Assembly (NCBI RefSeq): GCF_000463015.1 | Contig: NC_022247.1 | Span: forward strand, 248,001-312,000 | Source: Variovorax paradoxus B4 | GTDB lineage: Bacteria > Pseudomonadota > Gammaproteobacteria > Burkholderiales > Burkholderiaceae_C | DNA: 64,000 bases | Direction: 5' to 3' | In this document: one piece after another, positions 33,747 through 41,664 of the stretch | Numbering within the stretch: the first letter of the stretch is position 1 | How the letters are laid out: each line of letters opens with the position of its first letter | Notes under the pieces: model-generated | What the model was told of the DNA's origin: nothing | The model's database searches: none | What the model saw: the letters and a program-made list of their open reading frames with translations, nothing else | Program-made: the position numbers and the translations under genes

Positions 33747-36032
33747 TCAGTTCTCCTGGATCTTGTTCGCCTTCGACGTGATGTGTCCATCGGCGTTGAA
33801 ATACTGCTCGCCGCTCGTGCCGACGTTGAAGGTGTGGCCGTTGAAGGTGATGGTGCCATCGGACTTCATCACCAGCGTGGACTTACCGACCGTGATGCTG
33901 AATTCGTCGCCCGCGGTTATATCGAAGGTGTTGCGCACATCGACGCGCTTGGAGCGCCCGACCTGCTCGGTCTGCATCAGCGCCACGCTGGTGTTCATTG
34001 CCGCGCCCACCGACACCTGGTAGCCCAGGCCGATGGTCAGCGCCTTGGCAAGGCCGATGGTCTCGGCCTTGGCCAGGGCCACCGTCTCGGCCTTGTTGCC
34101 GCCGATGGTCACCACGCGGTTGTCGCCGATGTCGATGGTCTCGTTCATGCCCACCGTCTCGGTGCGGTTCATGCCGATGCCGATGGTCTCGTTGAGGTCG
34201 ACGGTCTCGGTGCGGTTCTTGTGCACCGTGATGGTCTCGTCGAGGTCCACGGTCTCGGTGCGGTTCTTGTGGATCGTGATCGTCTCGTTGCCATCGACCG
34301 TCTCGGTGCGGTTGTTGTGGACGGTGATGGTCTCGTCGTGATCGACGGTCTCCGTGCGGTCGTGCTTCACATGCACGGTTTCGTCGCGGTCGATGGTCTT
34401 GGTGCGGTCGTTGCCCACCCAGTGCGTCTCGTCGCGCTCGACCTCGATGTCCTGGTTGCGCTCCGCATGCAGCCACAGCTGCTCCTGGCCCTTCTTGTCC
34501 TCGAAGCGCAGCGCATTGGCATTGGCATCGGTCGCGCCTTCGGAGCTGCGCGTGAGCAGGCCGCTTTGCGTGGCGTTGTCCGGCAGGGTCCACGGCGGCA
34601 TGTTGTCGGCGTTGTAGACGCGCCCCGTGACGATGGGGCGGTCGGGGTCGCCGTTCTCGAAGTCGACGATCACCTCCTGGCCGATGCGCGGGATCTGGAT
34701 GCCGCCGAAATTGGTGCCGGCCCAGGGCGAGGACACGCGCACCCAGCACGAGCTGTTCTCGTCCTTCGTGCAGTAGCGGTTCCAGTGGAAGCTGAGCTTC
34801 ACGCGGCCGTATTCATCGGTCCAGATCTCGCGGCCGGCCGGGCCCGTGACGATCGCCGTCTGCGGGCCCGTGGTGCGCGGCCTGGGCACCGGCGGGGCCG
34901 ATGCCCTGAACACCTTGCTCGTCGGAATCACCTCGAAATCGACGCGGCACTCGAATTCCTGCTGCGCACTGGCATCGCCCACGTCCTGCAGCCGCAAGCG
35001 GGCGTCCGTCACCAGGTACTCGCGGTTCGACTCGTTCTGGGGATGGCGCTCCAGCGTGACCAGGCAGCCCGGCACCACCGCGCGCAGGTTGCCCGAGCCG
35101 CCGGCGCGCTCGCCCTGGCTGCCGGTCTCTTCCATGCGCGTGCGCACCAGCTGCTCGCCTTCGGACTCCACCACGTAGTCGCCCGGCCAGCCATAGCGCT
35201 CCCAGGTGTTCTGCGCCGTCTTGCGCGGCATGGCGCTGACCTGCTGCAGCTCGGCCTTCGGGCGCTTGAAGTCGAAGTCGCCGATCACCCAGCGGCCGCT
35301 TTGCAGCGCCTCGCAGGCGTTGAAGCGGTCGCAATGCTCCTCGCGCACGGTGGCCTCCGCCGCATGGAAGGGAATGCGCTGGTAGCCCGCATGGGCGAAG
35401 GGCTGGTGCGACGCCATGTCGTCGACGATCACCAGCTTGTGACTGCTCTCTTCGTGCTCGAAGTAGAAGTACAGGCCCCACTCGTGCAGCAGCCGTGCGA
35501 CGAAGTCGTAGTCGCTTTCGCCGTACTGCACCTGGAACTCGCGCGGCGGATAGCTGCGCACGGCCCGCACGTCGAAGGGAAGCCCGTACTTGCCGAGCAC
35601 CTCCCTGACGATGTCCAGCACGTTCTGGTTCTGGAAGATGCGGTAGTCGCTGGTGCGCGTGCCCAGCGTGAGCCAGGGCTCGATCACGGCTTCGTACAGC
35701 GCACGCCGGTTCTCCAGACGCAAGAAGCGCACGCGCGTCACAAGGCCCGAGAGATGGCGCCGCTGCGGGCCCGAGCCCGGGCGTCCATCGAGCACGATGT
35801 GCGCCGTGAGCGCCTCGCCCACCAGCTGCTTGATGGCCACGTTGGCGGCCTGGCGTTCGTTGTAGCCGGGCTGCTCGGGGGTGGCCAGGGTCAGGGTGTA
35901 ATGGAACAGCCTGCTGAGCCCTTCGTCGCCTTCGATGGCGATGGGCTCCAGGGCCGGCTCGCCGCCCAGCATGGGCATGGCCGACGATGAAACGCTGAGA
36001 ACGCGCGCAAGCTGTGCGGTGCCTGTTGGCAT
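33747..36032 (-). CDS. vgrG: VgrG spike protein of the island operon
   Basis: A complete 761-residue VgrG. The gp27-like region runs to about residue 390 (YHYTLT-like FHYTLTLATPEQPGYNERQ, GESDYDFVARLLHEWGLYFY). The gp5 OB domain follows (YGRVKLSFHWNRYCTKDENS, RVSSPWAGTNFGGIQIPRIG, DRPIVTGRVYNADNMPPW). A DUF2345-type needle carries six or more 16-residue repeats (NRTETVDLDETITVHK). The ATG follows a CAGGGGGATTCC leader. It heads a minus-strand operon of at least eight genes. Compared with the partial VgrG at the window start, the OB region is similar and the tail differs. Confidence 0.95.
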   Translation of the reverse strand: MPTGTAQLARVLSVSSSAMPMLGGEPALEPIAIEGDEGLSRLFHYTLTLATPEQPGYNERQAANVAIKQLVGEALTAHIVLDGRPGSGPQRRHLSGLVTRVRFLRLENRRALYEAVIEPWLTLGTRTSDYRIFQNQNVLDIVREVLGKYGLPFDVRAVRSYPPREFQVQYGESDYDFVARLLHEWGLYFYFEHEESSHKLVIVDDMASHQPFAHAGYQRIPFHAAEATVREEHCDRFNACEALQSGRWVIGDFDFKRPKAELQQVSAMPRKTAQNTWERYGWPGDYVVESEGEQLVRTRMEETGSQGERAGGSGNLRAVVPGCLVTLERHPQNESNREYLVTDARLRLQDVGDASAQQEFECRVDFEVIPTSKVFRASAPPVPRPRTTGPQTAIVTGPAGREIWTDEYGRVKLSFHWNRYCTKDENSSCWVRVSSPWAGTNFGGIQIPRIGQEVIVDFENGDPDRPIVTGRVYNADNMPPWTLPDNATQSGLLTRSSEGATDANANALRFEDKKGQEQLWLHAERNQDIEVERDETHWVGNDRTKTIDRDETVHVKHDRTETVDHDETITVHNNRTETVDGNETITIHKNRTETVDLDETITVHKNRTETVDLNETIGIGMNRTETVGMNETIDIGDNRVVTIGGNKAETVALAKAETIGLAKALTIGLGYQVSVGAAMNTSVALMQTEQVGRSKRVDVRNTFDITAGDEFSITVGKSTLVMKSDGTITFNGHTFNVGTSGEQYFNADGHITSKANKIQEN
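34110..34420 (-). repeat. 48-bp tandem repeats encoding the VgrG needle
   Basis: On the plus strand the phrase CTCGGTGCGGTT recurs every 48 bases. On the coding strand each unit gives 16 residues of the form NRTETVDxxETIxxxx. About six units are clear, the outer ones diverged. The unit is in frame, so unequal crossing-over would lengthen or shorten the spike. Confidence 0.85.
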
Positions 36033-36074
36033 GGAATCCCCCTGATGTTCTGGACTGCTGGGCCAGCGAAGCAA

Positions 36075-36131
36075 ATCGTAGCAATTCCGGCTGATAACGC
36101 CAATAACACGATAGGTTGCTATCGTGGCAAT
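36075..36131 (-). promoter_or_regulatory. Repeats and hairpin in the leader of the island vgrG operon
   Basis: CACGATAG (36107-36114) and CTATCGTG (36119-36126) form a perfect eight-base inverted repeat with a four-base spacer. ATCGTAGCAAT (36075-36085) is repeated as ATCGTGGCAAT (36121-36131). They lie 43-99 bases before the vgrG start in AT-richer DNA, where an operator or leader structure for the operon would be. No named regulator site is recognised. Confidence 0.5.
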
Positions 36132-36599
36132 GATTTGACAGATTCGTGTGATCCTTGGCAAAGGAAAAGGCACAAATCGATCGGCAGAGGTGGCAACGAG
36201 TTCGGACTCGTCATCTTGGCGTGTGAGCGTGAACTGTCGTGCCCGAAGGGGTAGCCTCGGGAATTCGGACATCTCGACACGTGTGGAGACTGGTCCTTGA
36301 TGGCGAGGATTTGGCCAGGTGATAGCCGGAGCAAGAGATGACAAAGATCTGTTTGCAATTCAGAGGTGCTCCAGCCAACGCTGGCGGCCGCGTTTAACTG
36401 AGCTTGCCCCCGAAAAACGTATCCCTTGCTGAGTGTTTCAATTCGGGCAAGGAGATCCGTATAACTGAAACGCTGATGCAGCAATAGTTCGGCGCCGTGA
36501 CTGCCGCCTGGTCGGCGTCGATGTTGCGCTCACCACACAATCGCTGTTGGCATCTGCCTAGCGGCGGCCGCCACTCGAATTCACAGCCGAGTGGAAAAG
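36132..36599. other. Stretch upstream of the island vgrG operon without a recognisable gene
   Basis: No ORF here has a good start and a protein-like composition. A minus-strand fragment (LLHQRFSYTDLLARIETLSK) reads plausibly for about 60 residues but has no recognised family or ribosome site, and may be a decayed gene. The vgrG promoter is expected in its vgrG-proximal part. Confidence 0.5.
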
Positions 36600-36819
36600 T
36601 GCCGCACTGCATTGACGCAGCCACTTGAGCTGACACATTCATGCGGCCTGAACCCTGGGCAGACCTTCGAAAGGTCAAGCCCGATAGGGGACTTAAACTC
36701 TTGGCAGGACCTACTCAGGCCGACATTGCGGCCGCCCCCTCACGCAGTTGCGCTTCGCTCACTGTGGTCAGCTCGCGGGAGGACTTGCACCTCCAAGATC
36801 GCGCCCATGCTGGGCGCAC
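36600..36819 (-). other. 5' remnant of a group II intron
   Basis: On the minus strand the DNA from 36819 begins GTGCGCCCAGCATGGGCGC and continues with GGAGGTGCAAGTCCTCC. This fits the GUGYG 5' end and an early domain I helix of bacterial group II introns. Further stems follow (GGCGGCCGC; GACCTTTCGAAGGTC). Homology-like text fades below about 36600. No reverse transcriptase ORF and no domain V hairpin were found, so only a 5' fragment remains. The first base follows a rho-independent terminator directly, the usual target of class C introns. The lower boundary is approximate. Confidence 0.55.
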
Positions 36820-36847
36820 CAAAGAAAAGGCCCGCGTGAAGCGGGCC
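36820..36847 (-). terminator. Rho-independent terminator hairpin
   Basis: On the minus strand GGCCCGC and GCGGGCC form a perfect seven-base stem with loop TTCAC, followed by TTTTCTTT. It would end a minus-strand transcript coming from 36850-37200. The only coding-like trace there is a short frame ending MEAVKTRCGISTKANQPVAR, with a stop close upstream of it, so the gene it served may be gone. Confidence 0.8.
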
Positions 36848-37242
36848 TAAGGCTCGCCGATAGCGAGCAGGGAGGATGTCAGGCTGAAGACCTGACGCAT
36901 CGATCATAGGTGATGTGAAGGTCGAATCAGCTTCTTGCCACGGGCTGGTTGGCCTTGGTGCTGATGCCACATCGAGTCTTGACCGCCTCCATGTTGAACC
37001 CCGCAAAGGCGTCGCACACGCGATGCACCACCCATCATTCGATGGCCGACTAGACACTGTACGTAGACGCGGCCGGATCTACTCGGGAGTTTCGATCTGG
37101 ATCGAATCCTGCCGGCGCCACAGTTGTTCACCTTTGTTCGTCCCGGTCTGTGCGGAATTTCACAGGTGAACCTCGCGGTCGTCGCCGCCTAAACACGCGC
37201 TCTGCAAGATACTGTTCAAAAACACCTTCAGGGAGGTGGCCG

Positions 37243-37587
37243 ATGAAAATCGATCTTGAAGACTGCGCGACGCTCTCGTGCGCGATGGTGATTCCAGTTC
37301 TGGATGACAGGGACGATCGAATACGCGTTCCAGTCATCGGAATTTTTCGAGCGAGTATTCCTGCTGAGAGCGTTGACGAGTGGGTGGTGCGCTCGGACGG
37401 TACCCCTCGCAGTGACCGCGAGTTGGCAACCGAGGTTCTCCTCGCGATCCGGAGACCGCTCGGGGCTGACAGGCACAGGGCCCCTTATGCACTCAGTGTC
37501 GCCACCATCCTGGCGTTGGACAGCGCTGCGGCGATCGTTGTCTCCACGTTTCTTGCCGCGATTCCTCGAAGCGCGGGAGGATCCTGA
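37243..37587 (+). CDS. Hypothetical protein, 114 residues
   Basis: The ATG is preceded by GGGAGGTGGCC, a usable ribosome site. The sequence MKIDLEDCATLSCAMVIPVL leads into RIRVPVIGIFRASIPAESVD and a later hydrophobic stretch LSVATILALDSAAAIVVSTF, which may be one membrane segment near the end. No family is recognised. GC use is normal for the island. It could be a real small gene or a chance ORF. Confidence 0.4.
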   Translation: MKIDLEDCATLSCAMVIPVLDDRDDRIRVPVIGIFRASIPAESVDEWVVRSDGTPRSDRELATEVLLAIRRPLGADRHRAPYALSVATILALDSAAAIVVSTFLAAIPRSAGGS

Positions 37588-37720
37588 AACCACGAGATTG
37601 CCTTCTCAAAATTCAGGCCGGCTATGGCACGATCCGGCTGTCAGCAGCAGACCCTCGAAGAGTCTAGCCAGTTGATGTCAACTTCAATGCAAGGCTGCTA
37701 GTCAGGCTGATTTGGTCGAT

Positions 37721-38644
37721 TCAAGGCGCAGTTTGCAGTTGCTCGAGTTCCAGCAGAAGATAGTTCGCAGACCGTTCTGCCTTCCGATTCCCGTCGTCGC
37801 TGACGATGATGATCTGGACCACCCCGTCGATGACAGCCGGGCTTACCCCTTCTGCGCGCTCCAGGCCCTGAAGACCTGGAACCGTCACACGGCGCGGCGC
37901 GCCACCTTGTTGCCCATTCCAGAGCCAGAGAGCGAACTGGCTCGGCTCGCGCGAAACCGGCCCACTGATGACCAGGTACTCGCCGAGGGAGGGAGCGTAA
38001 GACAAGCCACGAATTCCGTGACCGCCCAGATCCAGCGCATCGAGATCCGCTGCCACCCGAGGTGCCTCATCCGCCTCGAAGAGCTCATGCGGATTCTCTA
38101 CGCTGGCGATGAGTGCGCGGCCGCCGCGCAGCGGGCTGCGAAAGCCGATCATCAGTCGTTGCTGGTCGGGGCTGATCTCCAACGCTTCGATATTGAGCCC
38201 GCCGCCAGTTTTGACATCCCGGATCTTGGCTGCCGAGGCCAGTTCGGGATGCTTCGCCGTCAGGGCACGCTTCAATCCGTCGACGACCTTGGGGCCCACA
38301 ACCCGGCTCCCCTCGACCCGGAACCGAACCAGTCGTTCACGGGACTTCTTTTCGTCGCCTTCGTCGTCTCGAGAATGCGATGTGATGGCGTAGACGAAAC
38401 CTGCCCGATCCAAGGCAAGTCCTTCGAGGTCATCCAGTTTCCAGAAGTCGCTGAAGATCTGAAACAGTCCGGCAGTGAGTTCGGTACTGTGGACACTTCC
38501 GTCGGCGCCGAACATGACCAAACTGAAGGGATGGCGCTTTTCGTCCTCAACCACAAGAAAGCGCCCGTCCGGCAACTGCTGGATCGCCGACGGCTCATAG
38601 ATACCGACCAAGGGCTGGAACGTGGGAGGTTTTTTGTGCGCCAC
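37721..38644 (-). CDS. DUF3616-like beta-propeller protein
   Basis: A 307-residue protein from a GTG start (MAHKKPPTFQPLVGIYEPSA). Motifs are IQQLPDGRFLVVEDEKRHP, KLDDLEGLALDRAGFVYAIT, GGLNIEALEISPDQQRLMIG and GHGIRGLSYAPSLGEYLVIS. The repeated EGLA/IEAL/IRGL turns are typical of DUF3616 and SdiA-regulated-like propellers. There is no signal peptide, so it should be cytoplasmic. No partner gene is adjacent, and the substrate is unknown. Confidence 0.65.
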   Translation of the reverse strand: MAHKKPPTFQPLVGIYEPSAIQQLPDGRFLVVEDEKRHPFSLVMFGADGSVHSTELTAGLFQIFSDFWKLDDLEGLALDRAGFVYAITSHSRDDEGDEKKSRERLVRFRVEGSRVVGPKVVDGLKRALTAKHPELASAAKIRDVKTGGGLNIEALEISPDQQRLMIGFRSPLRGGRALIASVENPHELFEADEAPRVAADLDALDLGGHGIRGLSYAPSLGEYLVISGPVSREPSQFALWLWNGQQGGAPRRVTVPGLQGLERAEGVSPAVIDGVVQIIIVSDDGNRKAERSANYLLLELEQLQTAP

Positions 38645-38788
38645 GGAAACATTGTCTACCCACCTTCCGCCGCGCGATATGTACGAGGCCTACCGGTACG
38701 TAGCGTTACGCCCTCGCCGAGGCCATTGGCGTATGTTCCCAGTCTTTCCTTTGGCTTCGCTTGCCTGTCCTTCTGAGGAGTGCGAAAC

Positions 38789-39031
38789 ATGTCCCGGTAT
38801 CTCTGCGAATTGAAAAATCTCCTGACGGACCTGAAGGACCGCTACGGGGAAGGCGATGACTCGGTGCAGCAGGTCAAGCGCGAGCTCGATGCCGTTGAAG
38901 CCCGGGAATCCGGGCATCAGAGCTTGTTCGCCCATGGCCGCGACCGTCTTCTCCGCCGCAGCGGCAGGCACAGTTGGGAAGGCTACTCCAGCCTCTTGCA
39001 CTCAACCCAGCGCCCGCCCCCTCTGGGCTAG
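38789..39031 (+). CDS. Small charged hypothetical protein ending at the IS1380 edge
   Basis: An 80-residue protein with GAGGAG before the ATG. The start MSRYLCELKNLLTDLKDRYG is helical and acidic/basic (DDSVQQVKRELDAVEARES), with a basic second part (HGRDRLLRRSGRHSWEGYSS). The TAG stop lies in the CTAG duplicated by IS1380, and without the element the same TAG would be read, so the product is unchanged. No family is recognised. Confidence 0.5.
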   Translation: MSRYLCELKNLLTDLKDRYGEGDDSVQQVKRELDAVEARESGHQSLFAHGRDRLLRRSGRHSWEGYSSLLHSTQRPPPLG

Positions 39032-40616
39032 CCTGGATATTTCGCGAGTGACGTGTCGCGATGGCAGTTGATCAATGTAGGGCGCGAAGCGCGCGATACA
39101 ACCGCGATGAGTGAGATTTCAGCCGCATTGCTGGGGCTGAAGACGCAGTGCCCCCTTACCCCCGTTGTTTGTCGACGTGCCGGGGACAGCACTCGACGCG
39201 ATCTATGGAGCCAGTGCGCGAGCGGCCGTGAGGAAGACGTGCTTGAGCGGGTGGTGCGAGGCCAGCAGCAGGCGGATGCGACGGGTATTGCGCAGCACGG
39301 CGGCGCCGATCTTGAGCAGCTTGACGCGGATGGTGGCGGTGCACGCGCGTTCCAACTGCGTGCCTTGAAGGGCCAGCCGGCGCAGGTTGATCATCAAGGT
39401 GTAGGCCAGCGCAGCCAACAGCAGGCGCATCTGGTTGGACGCGAAGCGGCGACAACTGCCGCGGCGACCGAACAGGTCGATCTGCGCTTCCTTGATGCGG
39501 TTCTCGGCCTCACCGCGGGCGCAGTACAAGTCCTCGTACAGCGACTTGGCGTCTCCCGCTTCCAGGCTCGTGACCACGAAGCGTGGATTGCGCCCTTGCG
39601 CGCCGTGCTCCAGCCGCGCGATGACGCGCCGCTCACGCTCCCAGCTGCGCGTTGCATATCGGAACTCGCCGATCAGGCGCTGCTTCGTGCCGACGGCTTC
39701 GTACTGCTCGGCCAGCGCGTGTTCAGCGATGGCCACGCGTTCAAGCAAGGCGGAGTTCTTCTGCAGGCCCACGATGTAGTCAATGCCCCAGGCGTCGAAG
39801 CGGCGCAGCGCCTTCGGGCGACAGAAGCCGGAGTCGCCGCGCACCACGAGCCGCACGCCGGGCCACGCCTGGCGCAGCCGTCGCGCGATCAGCTTGATCA
39901 ACGCGCTGAGCACGCTGGCCGGATCGCGCCAGCTCGGGCGCAGCACGCACGCGAGCATGTCTTGCCCACAGAAGATGTACAGCGGCAAGTAGCAGTAGTT
40001 GTCGTAATGTGCGTGGAAGTGCGCGCCTTCCTGGTCACCGTACAGCGGGATGTGCGTGGCATCGATGTCGAGCACGAGTTCGTCGGGGGTCGTCATGCGG
40101 CTAGCGATGAATTGATCCAACAAAACAGCGTGCAACGCCGCGGCATGCTCGCTCGTGGCCGAAGTCTCCAACCGGCTCAACGTCGGCGCCGAGGCCAGCT
40201 CAACGACACGACCTACCGCCGTTTGGTGCGCCAGGTCATGGCGCAGCGTGTTGTGCTGCGAAACACTTTCCCAGCCACAACACAAGCCGTACACGCGCTG
40301 CGCGAGCAGACTGCGAATGTCGTGACGCACGCTGGCCTTGCGCCGTGCGTCAGCGAACACGCGCGCCGCCGCGCGCGTCAAGCCGATGCGCTCATCGACT
40401 TGCTTGAGCAGTACCGCACCACCGTCGCTGACGATATCTCCGCCGTCAAACGCCGCCTCCACGACGCGACGCCCAACCTTGCAAAATCTCACTGGCACAT
40501 CGGTACACTTTGGCACTGGCAGTCCTGTTCTCGAGTTGCATGTTCTTGGCATCAGATACCAATAACAACGCATCCCGGCTCAGGGCTGCCGACCTTCTAC
40601 TCGCGAAATATCCAGG
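39032..40616 (-). mobile_element. IS1380-family insertion sequence with CTAG target duplication
   Basis: A 1585-bp element with perfect 18-base terminal inverted repeats: CCTGGATATTTCGCGAGT at 39032-39049 and ACTCGCGAAATATCCAGG at 40599-40616. It is flanked by CTAG at 39028-39031 and 40617-40620. It holds one transposase gene on the minus strand. The intact ends, duplication and gene suggest a recent, possibly active insertion. Confidence 0.95.
39203..40573 (-). CDS. IS1380-family transposase
   Basis: A 456-residue DDE transposase. Near the N-terminus it has VEAAFDGGDIVSDGGAVLLK, then the catalytic Asp region DELVLDIDATHIPLYGDQEG and YLPLYIFCGQDMLACVLRPS, then RLVVRGDSGFCRPKALRRFD. The late region has CARGEAENRIKEAQIDLFGR, with the catalytic Glu. 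This order is that of IS1380 (DDE_Tnp_1 subgroup). No frameshift is seen. Confidence 0.93.
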   Translation of the reverse strand: MRCYWYLMPRTCNSRTGLPVPKCTDVPVRFCKVGRRVVEAAFDGGDIVSDGGAVLLKQVDERIGLTRAAARVFADARRKASVRHDIRSLLAQRVYGLCCGWESVSQHNTLRHDLAHQTAVGRVVELASAPTLSRLETSATSEHAAALHAVLLDQFIASRMTTPDELVLDIDATHIPLYGDQEGAHFHAHYDNYCYLPLYIFCGQDMLACVLRPSWRDPASVLSALIKLIARRLRQAWPGVRLVVRGDSGFCRPKALRRFDAWGIDYIVGLQKNSALLERVAIAEHALAEQYEAVGTKQRLIGEFRYATRSWERERRVIARLEHGAQGRNPRFVVTSLEAGDAKSLYEDLYCARGEAENRIKEAQIDLFGRRGSCRRFASNQMRLLLAALAYTLMINLRRLALQGTQLERACTATIRVKLLKIGAAVLRNTRRIRLLLASHHPLKHVFLTAARALAP

Positions 40617-40669
40617 CTAGGCGCCCCTGGCGCAAGCATCGCCGACAGCCCCGGGCTGCAGCGCGGGCT

Positions 40670-41449
40670 TCAGTTGGTCTTCTTCTTTGGACGCCCCGCC
40701 TTCAGCGGTACCAGCGAATCCAGCGCACCGCGCAGTTGGTTGTCCGTGAGCCGTTGAAGCGCGTGCAGCCCGGCGCGCAGAAGCTCGCTTTTCTTGGCAG
40801 GGCGTTTGAAACCCAGCGCACGGTCCTTGAGGACGGCGACCAGACCGAAGTCCTGCTGGGGCATCGTGAAGCTGTCTCGCACGAGTTTGGTTTTGGCTTT
40901 GGCTGCATCGCGCGCGGAATCTGACGCAGTGGCCTGGGCAGACGTCGCCAGTTCCGTGCGGTGAGCCGTAGGCGGTATGACCTGAGGCGGCGCGACAACA
41001 ACCTTCACCGTCTTGACCTTCAGGGGCCCCGTCTTCTTCGCGACAGTCTTCTGTGTCGATGCCTTCTTCGCTGAGGTGGGTCCAGCGGCCTTGACGCCGA
41101 CTTTGCCCGACGCCGCTTTCTTGGCCACCACTGCCTTCTTGGTCACCGCCGCCTTTTTCGCCGAGGACTTCGTCACCACGGTTTCAGCCGGCTTGGCCTT
41201 CCGAGGCGAGACTTTCTCGGCGGCCGCCTTTTTCGTCGCGGCTACTTTGGGCTTGCGCACTGGCGCCTTCTTGGCCATTGAGCTTTTGCCTGAAACCGGC
41301 ACCACAGTTGGCGGGTTCGATGGCAGCCGCGTTGCAGCAGGCGCGGTCGACGCTGCAGGCGGCTGGGCCGTGGGGGCTAACGCTGCCGGGTCGGTTGCGT
41401 CGCTGGGTGCGGAAGTCATTTCGTTGTTGGTCAAGCCGAGGTCAGTCAT
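40670..41449 (-). CDS. Histone H1-like Lys/Ala-rich nucleoid protein
   Basis: A 259-residue basic protein from MTDLGLTNNEMTSAP. A Pro/Ala-rich start leads to a long Lys/Ala region (about residues 55-150: VAATKKAAAEKVSPRKAKPA, KKAAVTKKAVVAKKAASGKV) like bacterial H1-type DNA-binding tails. The C-terminal domain (about 190-255) is compact: VRDSFTMPQQDFGLVAVLKD, RPAKKSELLRAGLHALQRL, ending LKAGRPKKK. The same C-terminal pattern occurs in uncharacterised Burkholderiales proteins. It starts 16 bases from a perfect 25-bp palindrome, so it is probably regulated there, perhaps by itself. Confidence 0.7.
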   Translation of the reverse strand: MTDLGLTNNEMTSAPSDATDPAALAPTAQPPAASTAPAATRLPSNPPTVVPVSGKSSMAKKAPVRKPKVAATKKAAAEKVSPRKAKPAETVVTKSSAKKAAVTKKAVVAKKAASGKVGVKAAGPTSAKKASTQKTVAKKTGPLKVKTVKVVVAPPQVIPPTAHRTELATSAQATASDSARDAAKAKTKLVRDSFTMPQQDFGLVAVLKDRALGFKRPAKKSELLRAGLHALQRLTDNQLRGALDSLVPLKAGRPKKKTN

Positions 41450-41465
41450 TGAGGATTTTTTTAGA

Positions 41466-41490
41466 TATGGTGTAAATGATTTACACCATA
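41466..41490. promoter_or_regulatory. Perfect 25-bp palindromic operator candidate
   Basis: TATGGTGTAAAT and ATTTACACCATA are perfect reverse complements around a single G. The site lies 16 bases upstream of the H1-like start and 174 bases upstream of the phospholipase D-like start, between divergent genes. The core TGTAAAT-G-ATTTACA has the form of a dimeric helix-turn-helix operator. The regulator is not identified. Confidence 0.7.
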
Positions 41491-41664
41491 ATTGTGAACG
41501 CAATGGGAATCGTCATCAAGAACATCCTGCGCGACCCGTCGAAGCGGCCAACCTCGCCGCGAGCTCGCCGCATGGTTTCAGCACTGCGACACGCCCATGA
41601 CTTACCAGTGTCAGATTTTTGTCGTTACATCCGGGGTATCTCGAACAACAACGAGGAGATCGGC

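Noticed and set aside
34110..34420. Regular repeats resembling a CRISPR array
   Set aside because: The 48-base units are in frame within vgrG and the spacers are not unique; they encode the needle.
33480..35990. An 836-codon plus-strand open frame
   Set aside because: It is antisense to vgrG, composed of Ala/Val/His/Arg-rich low-information text; the minus strand carries full VgrG homology.
36119..36484. A 121-codon minus-strand ORF before the island vgrG
   Set aside because: Its first half reads plausibly but has no recognised family and no ribosome site, and its second half overlaps the leader repeats.
36770..36819. A tRNA-like T-arm (GGAGGTGCAAGTCCTCC)
   Set aside because: No acceptor or anticodon arms could be built around it; the flanking GTGCG start and terminator fit a group II intron end better.
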